The notes beneath the pieces were generated by a model. It ran no database searches. It was given only the letters and a program-made list of their open reading frames with translations, and was not told the DNA's origin. This document shows positions 7,275 through 13,855 of a stretch of DNA of 13,855 nucleotides, piece after piece. Each line of letters begins with the position of its first letter. Positions within the stretch are counted from its first letter, which is position 1. The DNA comes from Bacillota bacterium. GTDB lineage: Bacteria; Bacillota; Clostridia; Lachnospirales; Lachnospiraceae. Location: the NCBI GenBank assembly GCA_023415635.1, contig JAEZJV010000005.1:1-13855 (forward strand), given 5' to 3'. The translations under genes and the position numbers were made by a program.

Positions 7275-7355
7275 AAAAAAAGGATAAGCCTATGCCTTTG
7301 GCAGCTGCCTAAATAACCCCTTGGCAGAACAGTCCTAAAGACATTTACTTATCCT
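7275..7355 (-). terminator. Multi-helix structured terminator or unknown structured RNA
   Basis: On the minus strand an 8-bp closing helix, AGGATAAG (7348-7355) with CTTATCCT (7281-7288), is followed by a run of seven T (7275-7281). Enclosed between the arms are GTC/GAC around a 5-base loop, CTGCC/GGCAG around a 13-base loop (AAGGGGTTATTTA), and TGCC/GGCA around AAA. The last two share the palindrome GGCAGCTGCC and could switch partners. It lies 39 bases after the stop of the upstream ktrA paralogue and 120 bases before the surface-protein start. It certainly can act as an intrinsic terminator. Whether the inner helices sense something is unknown, and I do not recognise a riboswitch class. 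Confidence 0.65.
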
Positions 7356-7393
7356 ACTTTCTTTTTACCGTAGATTGTTATCATAATGAAAAA

Positions 7394-8068
7394 CTATTTC
7401 GACATCAGGTAATTCTCGAACTTCTTGATATGATCCTTCTTCCCTACCACAACAACAATATCATTCTCTTGTAATACAAGCTCTGCAGTAATATCTGTTG
7501 TCGTTTTATTGTCATGTTCCAGGGCAATGATATTCAGCTTGAACTTCTTGCGAACTCCGGCCTGAAGAACAGTCTGGCCTGCAATTTTATCCGTCAGCTT
7601 TAGCTCTGTAATTGTAATATCATCATTTAACGTAATATAGTCCAAAACTCTGGAGGAAAGCAGACGGTTGGCTAACCGGATTGCCATATCATGTTCAGGA
7701 TAGATTACCTCCGCCCCCAGCTTCTCAAGAATGCTCCCCTGTTCCAGACTGAGAGCTTTTGCAATTACCCTCGGGACTCCCATACTAATTACATTCAGTG
7801 TAGTTAATATACTTACATCCACCTTCTCTGCAATACATATTACCACTGTCTCACAATTCTGAATACCGGCTTGCTCTAAAGCCTCCTTTGACAGTTCCCC
7901 AACTACCAGAGCATTGTCCGTCAAATGACGAATTTGTCTGATCTTATTCTCGCTGCTGTCCAGTACCAAAACCTCTCTCTTGGCCTCAGCAAGAGTCGTA
8001 GCCAAGGAAGTACCGAAACGTCCTAATCCTATAACCCCGAATTCTATGGATGGTTTATGCATCCCCAT
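7394..8068 (-). CDS. RCK-domain potassium transport regulator, KtrA-like (second paralogue)
   Basis: KtrA/TrkA-type proteins are cytoplasmic rings that bind nucleotides and gate the KtrB K+ channel-like subunit; the family's C-terminal domain can also bind c-di-AMP. The 224 residues show an RCK_N Rossmann domain with GVIGLGRFG (11-19, GxGxxG) and Asp37 at the end of strand 2 (VLVLD). An RCK_C domain follows from about 140 (ITELKLTDKIAG onward, ending VVVVGKKDHIKKFE). It is clearly paralogous to the gene at 9704-10378, more than half identical by eye and of equal length. It follows the CorC-like gene by 46 bases with GGAGGGGG before its ATG, so it is probably expressed with that transporter rather than with ktrB. 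A perfect palindrome CACTATAGTG (8085-8094) sits in the short gap. Whether it gates the same KtrB or another partner is unknown. Confidence 0.9.
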   Translation of the reverse strand: MGMHKPSIEFGVIGLGRFGTSLATTLAEAKREVLVLDSSENKIRQIRHLTDNALVVGELSKEALEQAGIQNCETVVICIAEKVDVSILTTLNVISMGVPRVIAKALSLEQGSILEKLGAEVIYPEHDMAIRLANRLLSSRVLDYITLNDDITITELKLTDKIAGQTVLQAGVRKKFKLNIIALEHDNKTTTDITAELVLQENDIVVVVGKKDHIKKFENYLMSK

Positions 8069-8114
8069 ATTCGCCCCCTCCTCACACTATAGTGAAACAC
8101 TTCCTAAGAGTTAA

Positions 8115-9446
8115 TTAATCCTCGGATTGTTGATCCGCTATCTTTCCAATATACAGCTTAACTTTATCAATACGTTTATTCTTTATGTTTTCTAATTTGA
8201 AGACAAGATTCTCTATTTCAATGGTACGATCATCATTTTCTTGCGGTATGCTTCCAATATGATCGATGAGGTATCCGGATATAGTATCATAATTTTCAGA
8301 ATAAAGCTCCAAATCCAGATGATTGTTAATCTCATCCAGAGTCACCATGCCATCGATCAGAAAGGTGGAATCGTCTAGCTTCTTTATCTTAAAATGTACC
8401 GTATCATACTCATCTTCAATATCGCCCATTACCTCTTCTACCAAGTCTTCCATCGTTACTATTCCTGAAAAACCACCATATTCGTCTATCAATATGGCAA
8501 TTTGCTTTTTCGACTGCTGAAGCTCACGCATTAAATCTTTGATTATCTTACTTTCAGGTACAAGATATGGCTTCTTCATGATATTTCTGACATCCACATT
8601 CTTATAGCCCCGTCTTACTGCTTCCTTTAAAAAATCCTTGATATAGAGCATACCGATAATATTATCGATATCCTCCTCATAAACAGGAATACGGGTATAC
8701 TTAGTCTTCATCAGCTCCTCCAAGTATTCCTCCTTCGGTTCTGCGATATCAATTGCAAAAACGTTTATTCTGGGGGTCATGATCTCCTTGGCAACCTTTT
8801 CATCAAATTCCATGATTGAATTAATCATTTCCTTCTCTTTTTTATTCAGGACACCATGGGCCTGACCCTCATTTACGAGAGAAATCAATTCCTCTCTTGA
8901 TAATATCTCCTCTGTATCTCCCTCTCTGATACCGAAGGGTCTCGTAACCAAATTAGTGGATAACGTCAGCAGCTTGATAAAAGGAGCAGCAATCTTTGAT
9001 ACTGCCCTAATCGGCTTCACGCAAAACATACTGATGGCCTCCGGTTTCTGCATCGCCACCTTTTTCGGAACCAGCTCACCAAATACCAGAGTGAAATACG
9101 ACAAGATCAAGGTTACGGCAATCAATGCGATTTGGTTACCGTATGCTATATTATGCGCCTCAAGCCAAAGACCAAGCGTTTGTGATAATCCCGAAGCAGC
9201 CGAAGCACTGGAGAAAAAACCTGCTAAAGTAATCGCTACCTGAATTGTCGACAGGAACTTAGTAGGCTCCTCTACAAACTTCATAACAAGCTTTGCACTC
9301 TTTTTTCCTTCCTCTGCAATTCTTCTTATCTTGGACTTATTTGATGATACCATGGCCATCTCTGCACACGAAAAGAAAGCATTGACCATAGTTAGTAATA
9401 CTAAAATTATTAGCTGACCTAATATTATGCTAGTATCAGACGACAT
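8115..9446 (-). CDS. HlyC/CorC (CNNM/DUF21-CBS) family transporter
   Basis: An inner-membrane protein of the hemolysin C/CorC/CNNM family, linked to Mg2+ (and Co2+) efflux or homeostasis; MpfA of staphylococci is an example. The 443 residues begin with a DUF21/CNNM membrane domain (about 1-200) holding NAFFSCAEMAM (22-32) and VFGELVPKK (121-129). Two CBS domains follow: about 220-275 with MTPRINVFAID and IPVYEEDIDNIIG, and about 285-342 with IDEYGGFSGIVTMEDLVEEV, the usual nucleotide-binding CBS pair. A C-terminal CorC_HlyC domain (about 355-435) is complete. The ATG at 9446 has GGAGGA 11 bases upstream; a closer out-of-frame ATG abuts that site and opens only ten codons. The gene has its own promoter, follows a terminator, and leads a two-gene unit with the second ktrA paralogue. 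Confidence 0.93.
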   Translation of the reverse strand: MSSDTSIILGQLIILVLLTMVNAFFSCAEMAMVSSNKSKIRRIAEEGKKSAKLVMKFVEEPTKFLSTIQVAITLAGFFSSASAASGLSQTLGLWLEAHNIAYGNQIALIAVTLILSYFTLVFGELVPKKVAMQKPEAISMFCVKPIRAVSKIAAPFIKLLTLSTNLVTRPFGIREGDTEEILSREELISLVNEGQAHGVLNKKEKEMINSIMEFDEKVAKEIMTPRINVFAIDIAEPKEEYLEELMKTKYTRIPVYEEDIDNIIGMLYIKDFLKEAVRRGYKNVDVRNIMKKPYLVPESKIIKDLMRELQQSKKQIAILIDEYGGFSGIVTMEDLVEEVMGDIEDEYDTVHFKIKKLDDSTFLIDGMVTLDEINNHLDLELYSENYDTISGYLIDHIGSIPQENDDRTIEIENLVFKLENIKNKRIDKVKLYIGKIADQQSED

Positions 9447-9527
9447 TTTTTATTCATTCCTCCAAGTAACGTCACAATATTAAGACGTGTTATTTATAGC
9501 TGTTATTCATTAGATGATACAAAAATA

Positions 9528-9557
9528 AGTATATCATAATTTACTGTTGATTACCAA
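9528..9557 (-). promoter_or_regulatory. Promoter of the corC-like/ktrA unit
   Basis: On the minus strand TTGGTA (9552-9557) is followed after 18 bases by TATACT (9528-9533), with an extended -10 TGA just before it. Start of transcription would be near 9521, leaving a leader of about 75 bases. The leader shows no recognisable Mg2+ (M-box) riboswitch. Confidence 0.5.
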
Positions 9558-9656
9558 GTATATATTCAATGGTTTACATAGTTTTCATATTTTCCTCATT
9601 CAGAGAATTATTCATCCAATATTATATAAAGAAAATTTTCCCAAAAGATAAAGCAA

Positions 9657-9692
9657 GAGGTTTCTACAAAGCTGTGAATTTGCATAAACCTC
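9657..9692 (-). terminator. Terminator of the ktrB-ktrA unit
   Basis: GAGGTTT and AAACCTC form the base of a hairpin whose upper part (CAAA/TTTG) pairs after two small mismatches, with an 8-base loop. On the minus strand it is followed by TTGCTTTATCTTTT, an interrupted U-tract. It begins 11 bases after the stop of the ktrA gene, separating that unit from the corC-like gene. Confidence 0.65.
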
Positions 9693-9703
9693 CAGGGTAA
9701 ATC

Positions 9704-10378
9704 CTATTGTCTTGTTAAAAAGATTTCCAGTTTATTGATATTTTCACGTTTACCTATAACAACGATGTTATCCCCTTTACTTAGTATAAAATCCGGAGAG
9801 ATTTCAGTCGTTGTTTCCCCGTTATGCTCCAATGCAATGATGTTGAGATTATATTTTTGTCGAAAGTTAGCCTGCTGGATACTTTGATTAACCAGCTTAT
9901 CCGTCAACCTTAATTCAGTGATAGCAATATCGCCTTTAAGCTCGATGGTCTCCATAATACTGGAATTAATCAGCTTATTAGCAAGACGGACTGCCATATC
10001 ATTTTCCGGATAGATTACCTCTGCCCCGATCTTCTCCAGGATTAAGCCCTGTTCATAGCTCATAGCTCTGGCAATTACTCTGGGAATACCCATACTGATT
10101 ACGTTGAGTGCAGTCAGAATGCCGACATCAATACTGTCACCTATACAGATTATAACCGTCTCACAATTCTGGATGCCCGAATCCTGCAGGGTTTCCTTAT
10201 CGTATGTACTTATAACAAAAGCGTTCTCTGTATAACTTCGAACCTGCTTTACACGGCTATCCAAGGTATCAATTGCAAGGATCTCCTTTCCTGCTGTAGC
10301 TAAAGTTCTGGTTAACGCATTACCGAAGCGTCCAAGACCGATAATACCGAATTCTATAATTGACTTATGATGTAACAT
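9704..10378 (-). CDS. ktrA: KtrA-type potassium uptake regulatory subunit
   Basis: A 224-residue RCK protein, the cytoplasmic gating partner of the KtrB subunit encoded just upstream. FGIIGLGRFG carries the GxGxxG nucleotide motif and LAID its acidic partner at the end of the second strand. The RCK_C part begins near ITELRLTDKL and ends VVIGKRENINKLE. The frame extends back to 10420, but the added 14 residues are unlike the family and contain the ribosome binding site GGAGGA, 5 bases before the ATG at 10378 (MLHHKSIIEFG). That start also matches the paralogue at 7394-8068 in length. ktrB ends 77 bases upstream with no terminator between, so the two form an operon. The family is known to respond to ATP/ADP and, in several Firmicutes, to c-di-AMP. 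Confidence 0.93.
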   Translation of the reverse strand: MLHHKSIIEFGIIGLGRFGNALTRTLATAGKEILAIDTLDSRVKQVRSYTENAFVISTYDKETLQDSGIQNCETVIICIGDSIDVGILTALNVISMGIPRVIARAMSYEQGLILEKIGAEVIYPENDMAVRLANKLINSSIMETIELKGDIAITELRLTDKLVNQSIQQANFRQKYNLNIIALEHNGETTTEISPDFILSKGDNIVVIGKRENINKLEIFLTRQ

Positions 10379-10455
10379 ACCAATCCTCCATAATAAAATA
10401 TTAATAATCAGATAAACCATTAATCAATAATCACAAAGGCTTTCCCTCAATATCC

Positions 10456-11748
10456 TTAACCGATTGTTAAGGATTCTTCCGAATAGCAGACGCTAGTCTT
10501 TGGCTTAAATGACCATAGGGATGCAACCGTAAGAGGCCCCACACGACCGGTATACATTGTCAGGATAATGATGAATTTGCTGACAGGCTTTAAATCCGGA
10601 GTAACTCCTGTAGATAAACCTACTGTACCAAAGCCAGATACCACCTCGAACAGCAGCTGCATAAAGTTATATTCAGGTTCCAGAACACATAATAATAAGG
10701 TGCTGAAGCATACCAGAGACATAGCCAGGAAGGTTAGTACAAAAGCCTTGGATATCAATTCATTCGGTATCTTTCTTTTAAATGCCGTGCAATACTTGTT
10801 GGTAGAAACACTAAAGGCACTTTTAAACATGGTAAAGGCAGTCGTTGTCTTGATACCGCCGCCGGTAGAGGCAGGCGATGCACCAATAAACATTAATATG
10901 ATTATGATAAATAAGCTTGCATTCTTAAAATTACCAACCGGATAAGTGGAAAAACCAGCCGTCCTTGCAGAAGTACTGAAGAAGAAGGCTCCCAACCAAC
11001 TGACTTCCTCTGTTAGCTTCAAGGCTACTGTGCCTGCAGTCAGTAAGAAGATTGTCATCGTAATTACAACCTTGGAATGCAGACTTAATTTCTTAAAAGA
11101 ACGTTTATGCAGGATCTCTTTAATTACAATGAAACCAAGTCCGCCGAAAATAATCAGCCCACAGGTTGTTAAATTCAACAGTATGTTGGATTGGTAATCC
11201 AGCAAATTTCTATATCCTCCAAGAATGTCGAAGCCTGCATTGTTGAAAGAAGCTATAGAATGGAATAAACTGGTTCCGATTGCTCTCTTAAGCGGATATT
11301 CCTGTGAAAATACAATAAAGCTTAATATTGCTCCGACACTTTCAAAGCACAAAGTCATCAGTAGGATTGATTTAACTAATTTTACAACTCCCCGCATGGA
11401 TTCCAGATTCAATGCCTCTTTTACTATAATACGATCCTTAAAATCTACTTTTCTTCGCGCTATCAGCATAAACCCTACCCCGACGGAGGTGACACCCAGC
11501 CCACCGACCTGTATCAGAAGTGCAACGATAGTCTGTCCGAATACATTAAATGTATCATAGGTATCTATTGCTATCAAACCAGTAACGCAGACTGCACTTG
11601 TTGAAGTAAACAGAGCATCAATAAATGTAACATCCACTCCCGCCCGATGAGATACTGGAAGATATAAGATGATGGCTCCTAGTAATATTACAACTGCGAA
11701 ACCCAATGCAATGGAACGTCCCGGATTCATCTTTTTTATAAAACTCAT
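10456..11748 (-). CDS. ktrB: KtrB/TrkH-type potassium uptake membrane subunit
   Basis: The 430-residue protein is the ion-conducting subunit of a Ktr K+ uptake system. All four selectivity-filter loops can be read: TSAVCVTGL (Gly57), SFNNAGFD (Gly172), TSARTAGFST (Gly265) and GFGTVGLST (Gly377). The intramembrane gate loop is FIGASPASTGGGIKT (about 287-301), and the YTGRVGPLT stretch near 400 carries the conserved gate-region arginine. The size fits KtrB rather than the longer TrkH. The frame can open earlier at a TTG at 11760, but that codon directly abuts the purine-rich AAAGGAA, so I prefer the ATG at 11748 (MSFIKKMNPGR). Its ribosome binding site is weak, and the ATG ten codons in frame downstream of the TTG is an alternative. 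Cotranscribed with ktrA. Confidence 0.93.
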   Translation of the reverse strand: MSFIKKMNPGRSIALGFAVVILLGAIILYLPVSHRAGVDVTFIDALFTSTSAVCVTGLIAIDTYDTFNVFGQTIVALLIQVGGLGVTSVGVGFMLIARRKVDFKDRIIVKEALNLESMRGVVKLVKSILLMTLCFESVGAILSFIVFSQEYPLKRAIGTSLFHSIASFNNAGFDILGGYRNLLDYQSNILLNLTTCGLIIFGGLGFIVIKEILHKRSFKKLSLHSKVVITMTIFLLTAGTVALKLTEEVSWLGAFFFSTSARTAGFSTYPVGNFKNASLFIIIILMFIGASPASTGGGIKTTTAFTMFKSAFSVSTNKYCTAFKRKIPNELISKAFVLTFLAMSLVCFSTLLLCVLEPEYNFMQLLFEVVSGFGTVGLSTGVTPDLKPVSKFIIILTMYTGRVGPLTVASLWSFKPKTSVCYSEESLTIG

Positions 11749-11802
11749 GGCTATTCTCAATTCCTTTACTATATTAAATATGCACTTATGAAATAAGATA
11801 AC

Positions 11803-11830
11803 ATTATCATTCTATCACTGTTATTGTTAA
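11803..11830 (-). promoter_or_regulatory. Putative ktrB promoter with dyad over the -10 box
   Basis: On the minus strand TTAACA (11825-11830) and GATAAT (11803-11808) each match five of six consensus bases and are 16 bases apart. Transcription would begin near 11796. The -10 box overlaps the dyad GATAA-N2-TTATC (11797-11808), a possible operator. Confidence 0.5.
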
Positions 11831-12056
11831 AATGGTATAAAGAAAATGTTTATTAGCATTAATATTGTGTTAAATTTTTCTCATTTGTATACTAACTTAA
11901 TGGCGGCTATCTTCAATACAGTCTCTATATTGTGTTTTATCTGACATCTATTTAAATAAACTCATAAATATTTACTCTAACTCCATACCATCACTACCGA
12001 AATTTTCAGAGTGATATACTGATTGGTATGAATAAATGGAATTATGTAATAAACTG

Positions 12057-12065
12057 TGCTACAAT
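12057..12065 (+). promoter_or_regulatory. Putative extended -10 promoter of the AEC gene
   Basis: TGCTACAAT combines a TGn extension with a five-of-six match to TATAAT. A weak TGGAAT lies 17 bases upstream. The leader to the ATG at 12114 would be about 42 bases. Confidence 0.4.
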
Positions 12066-12113
12066 AAGTTAGCCTGTAATATAGTCGGGTAATATAGCAA
12101 AAGGAATGAAACA

Positions 12114-13061
12114 ATGGACAATATCATACTTGCTTTCAGCGTTGTCTTTCCGCTGATGTTTATGATGGCCGTAGGCTACAGCTTAAGAATAATAAAAATT
12201 ACGGACGAGCACTCCCTGAATGTGATGAACAAGCTTGTATTCCGGGTCTTTCTGCCAGTATTACTCTTTCTCAATATCTATTCCCTAGAGCCGGGAGAAG
12301 CCTTTATTATTGAAAATGTCCGGCTTCTGATTTTTACTGCACTCATTGTTCTCACATCGGCGTTCCTAATGCATCTTATCTTTCCCCACCTGGTTAAGGA
12401 TAAGAGGAAATGCAGCGTCATGATACAAGGTATATTTCGAAGTAACCTGATTCTCTTTGGTATTCCTATCGCAGCTTCTATTTATGGGGAGGATCGGATC
12501 GGCAAGGTCTCTATGCTGGCTGCATTTATTGTCCCCTTATTCAATATTCTATCCGTAATCATATTGGAATATTATCGCAGTGGAGTGGTAGAGCATAGGA
12601 AGATTATTATAAATTTAATAAAAAATCCTCTGATCATTGCATCCCTGGCAGCATTCCTTTTCCTCCTGCTACCTATCAGGCTGCCGAGGCTCTTGTTGTC
12701 TCCTCTTGAGAGTATGTCAAAGGTTGCCACACCTCTTGCTTTCATAGTTCTTGGCGGAACCTTCAAATTTAAACGGATTTATACTAACCTTTCCTATCTT
12801 TTCGCTGCCGTATTAGGTCGTTTAATATTCTTTCCAGGCATTATCTTCTCGCTTGCCCTGCTATCCGGATTTAGAGAGGAAGCCTTGGTCGCGCTTATCG
12901 GAGCAGCCGCTTCCCCTACGGCTGTTTCTTCCTTTAGTATGGCCATGGAAATGGATGCAGATGAGGAATTAGCAGGTCAGATTGTTGTGTTTACCTCCAT
13001 CCTAAGTATAGCCACAATCTTTCTATGGGTTCTGTTACTCATAACAATGAAGGTGATTTGA
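12114..13061 (+). CDS. AEC (auxin efflux carrier) family permease
   Basis: A 315-residue integral membrane protein of the AEC family. Bacterial members move small carboxylates or amino acids, and the plant name says nothing about the substrate here. The sequence has about ten hydrophobic segments in two halves joined by a polar loop near 155-170. Family-typical features are LVFRVFLPVLLFLNIY (41-56), the IFRSNLILFGIPIA stretch (107-120), TPLAFIVLGG (206-215) and the GAAASPTAVSSFSMA motif (263-277) in the second half. AAAGGA lies 9 bases before the ATG. It is transcribed away from ktrB and toward the oppositely oriented tRNA array, with no partner gene. The substrate cannot be read from the sequence. 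Confidence 0.9.
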   Translation: MDNIILAFSVVFPLMFMMAVGYSLRIIKITDEHSLNVMNKLVFRVFLPVLLFLNIYSLEPGEAFIIENVRLLIFTALIVLTSAFLMHLIFPHLVKDKRKCSVMIQGIFRSNLILFGIPIAASIYGEDRIGKVSMLAAFIVPLFNILSVIILEYYRSGVVEHRKIIINLIKNPLIIASLAAFLFLLLPIRLPRLLLSPLESMSKVATPLAFIVLGGTFKFKRIYTNLSYLFAAVLGRLIFFPGIIFSLALLSGFREEALVALIGAAASPTAVSSFSMAMEMDADEELAGQIVVFTSILSIATIFLWVLLLITMKVI

Positions 13062-13070
13062 GTGAAACAT

Positions 13071-13106
13071 AAAAAACAATAGCCTCCCATTTAGAAAGCT
13101 ATTGTT
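13071..13106 (-). terminator. Terminator of the tRNA array
   Basis: A perfect 9-bp stem, AACAATAGC (98-106 of 13000s on the minus strand) with GCTATTGTT (75-83), encloses a 14-base loop and is followed by a run of T on the minus strand (13071-13076). It starts 5 bases after the tRNA-Leu gene. On the plus strand the same hairpin lacks a U-tract, so it is at best a poor terminator for the AEC gene. Confidence 0.85.
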
Positions 13107-13111
13107 CTAAT

Positions 13112-13191
13112 TGCGGATGACAGGAATTGAACCTGCACGGTCTCCCACTAGATCCTAAGTCTAGCGCGTCTGCCAGTTCCGCCACATCCGC
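13112..13191 (-). tRNA. tRNA-Leu(UAG)
   Basis: Acceptor stem GCGGATG/CATCCGC with discriminator A, D-arm TGGCGGAACTGGCAGACGC, anticodon loop CTTAGGA between CTAGA and TCTAG, and T-loop TTCAATT. The variable region is about 11 bases, short for the class II leucine type. The CCA end is not encoded. It is the last gene of the array. Confidence 0.95.
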
Positions 13192-13231
13192 ATATATATA
13201 TATGAATATTAATTCGCTCATTCGCGAAAAG

Positions 13232-13304
13232 TGAGACATCCGGGATTCGAACCCGGGACACCATGATTAAAAGTCATGTGCTCTACCGACTGAGCTAATA
13301 TCCC
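13232..13304 (-). tRNA. tRNA-Lys(UUU)
   Basis: A canonical 73-base cloverleaf: acceptor GGGATAT/ATGTCTC with two G-U pairs, discriminator A, anticodon loop CTTTTAA between CATGA and TCATG, and TTCGAAT T-loop flanked by CCGGG and CCCGG. CCA is not encoded. Confidence 0.96.
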
Positions 13305-13364
13305 ATATAACAGTATATCCTCCGGCAAGCTCAGTTACACGGAGATGTTTTTTAATTTCATCAA

Positions 13365-13437
13365 CTGGGCTAGGTGGATTCGAACCACCGTAATGCAGGA
13401 GTCAAAGTCCTGTGCCTTACCGCTTGGCGATAGCCCA
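13365..13437 (-). tRNA. tRNA-Gln(UUG)
   Basis: Acceptor TGGGCTA/TAGCCCA, starting with U1-A72 as is usual for glutamine tRNAs, discriminator G, anticodon loop CTTTGAC between CAGGA and TCCTG, and T-loop TTCGAAT. CCA is not encoded. Confidence 0.96.
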
Positions 13438-13462
13438 ATGAATATCCCTTGTATTAAAAACA

Positions 13463-13482
13463 AAAAGTCCTTTCAGACTTTT
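13463..13482 (-). terminator. Terminator-like hairpin between tRNA-His and tRNA-Gln
   Basis: AAAAGTC pairs with GACTTTT around a 6-base loop. On the minus strand the stem runs into TGTTTTTAAT, a U-rich tail. The stem is AT-rich, so it may be a weak terminator, an attenuator or a processing signal dividing the array into Gly-Arg-His and Gln-Lys-Leu. Confidence 0.4.
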
Positions 13483-13500
13483 CAATTTCACACAATATAG

Positions 13501-13575
13501 GGTGGGTAAAGGGATTCGAACCCTTGGCCTCCAGAGCCACAATCTGGCGCGCTAACCAACTGCGCTATACCCACC
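13501..13575 (-). tRNA. tRNA-His(GUG)
   Basis: Acceptor GTGGGTA/TACCCAC with an extra 5' G opposite C73, the mark of tRNA-His encoded in the DNA. The anticodon loop is TTGTGGC between CCAGA and TCTGG, and the T-loop is TTCGAAT. The genomic sequence continues CTA rather than CCA. Confidence 0.96.
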
Positions 13576-13608
13576 ATATTACACCTTCCAACTATAATAG
13601 ATGAAAAA

Positions 13609-13682
13609 TGTGCCAGAAGGGATTCGAACCCCCGACACATGGCTTAGAAGGCCATTGCTCTATCCAACTGAGCTACTAGCAC
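13609..13682 (-). tRNA. tRNA-Arg(UCU)
   Basis: Acceptor GTGCTAG/CTGGCAC with one U-G pair, discriminator A, anticodon loop CTTCTAA between ATGGC and GCCAT, and T-loop TTCGAAT. It reads AGA/AGG codons. CCA is not encoded. Confidence 0.96.
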
Positions 13683-13745
13683 ATTATGGTGTGATATTGT
13701 CTTAATTCAGAATAGGTATTCTTTCCTTATATAAGTCAAATATCA

Positions 13746-13816
13746 AGCGGGTGATGGGAATCGAACCCACGTATCTAGCTTGGAAGGCTAGTGTTCTACC
13801 ATTGAACTACACCCGC
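13746..13816 (-). tRNA. tRNA-Gly(UCC)
   Basis: Acceptor GCGGGTG/CACCCGC with discriminator U, as usual for bacterial glycine tRNAs, anticodon loop CTTCCAA between CTAGC and GCTAG, and T-loop TTCGATT. The 71-base length without CCA is normal. It is the first gene of the array visible here; the promoter may lie beyond the window. Confidence 0.96.
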
Positions 13817-13855
13817 ATAGGATTTTAACTATTTAATTATTCTGCGTAGCTGCTG

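Larger units (their letters stand above)
11749..12113. other. Divergent regulatory spacer between ktrB and the AEC permease
   Basis: This AT-rich spacer contains no convincing coding sequence. It carries the putative ktrB promoter at its left end and the putative AEC promoter at its right end. I looked for a ydaO-type c-di-AMP riboswitch, which precedes K+ transporter genes in some Firmicutes, and did not see one; the ktrB leader would be only about 50 bases. Confidence 0.6.

Noticed and set aside
9424..9456. Ten-codon leader peptide overlapping the corC-like start
   Set aside because: Its ATG abuts the GGAGGA site with no spacing, so initiation there is unlikely.
10379..10420. N-terminal extension of KtrA
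   Set aside because: The extension contains the ribosome binding site of the ATG at 10378 and has no match in the paralogue.
11749..12113. ydaO-type c-di-AMP riboswitch before ktrB
   Set aside because: The leader between the putative promoter and ktrB is only about 50 bases and shows none of the large multi-helix structure expected.
13842..13855. Possible 3' end of a seventh tRNA gene at the window edge
   Set aside because: TGCGTAGC followed by TGCTG could be an acceptor and half T-stem on the minus strand, but the sequence ends before any T-loop can be seen.

Overview
The window looks like chromosomal DNA of a spore-forming, low-GC Firmicute, most likely a clostridial organism of the Lachnospiraceae type. 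The clues are an alpha/beta-type small acid-soluble spore protein (SASP), a Ddl whose lobe sequences resemble clostridial enzymes, AT-rich spacers, strong GGAGG-type ribosome binding sites, and a dense tRNA array without encoded CCA ends. The genus is inference; nothing here fixes it. No phage, IS, CRISPR or conjugation gene is visible.

Left part (about 1-4800). A SASP gene on the minus strand carries a strong terminator. After an AT-rich spacer, a plus-strand block holds a small predicted membrane protein, ddl (D-Ala-D-Ala ligase) and murF, then an AGCS sodium:alanine symporter. The block reads as a D-alanine/cell-wall precursor unit: alanine import, dipeptide formation, and dipeptide addition to UDP-MurNAc-tripeptide.

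Middle part (about 4813-7355, minus strand). A DJ-1/PfpI family gene with a near-consensus promoter lies downstream of a 559-residue surface-type protein. That protein has a choice-of-anchor A-like domain, a Pro-Cys tandem-repeat linker coded by six 18-bp repeats, and a cysteine-rich C-terminal domain. It lacks a signal peptide, so a spore coat or exosporium role is possible but unproven. Between it and the next gene lies a compact multi-helix RNA structure ending in a U-tract.

Right part (about 7394-11748, minus strand). This is an ion homeostasis cluster. ktrB and ktrA form one transcription unit closed by a terminator. A HlyC/CorC (CNNM/CBS) transporter gene then shares a unit with a second ktrA paralogue. 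K+ uptake by KtrAB and Mg2+-type transport by the CorC protein are therefore placed side by side, with two RCK gating subunits for one visible membrane subunit.

Far right. A divergent AEC-family permease gene (plus strand) faces a minus-strand array of six tRNA genes, transcribed in the order Gly(UCC), Arg(UCU), His(GUG), Gln(UUG), Lys(UUU), Leu(UAG). The array ends in a clear intrinsic terminator and has a second terminator-like hairpin inside it. The first 130 bases of the window hold nothing I can support.
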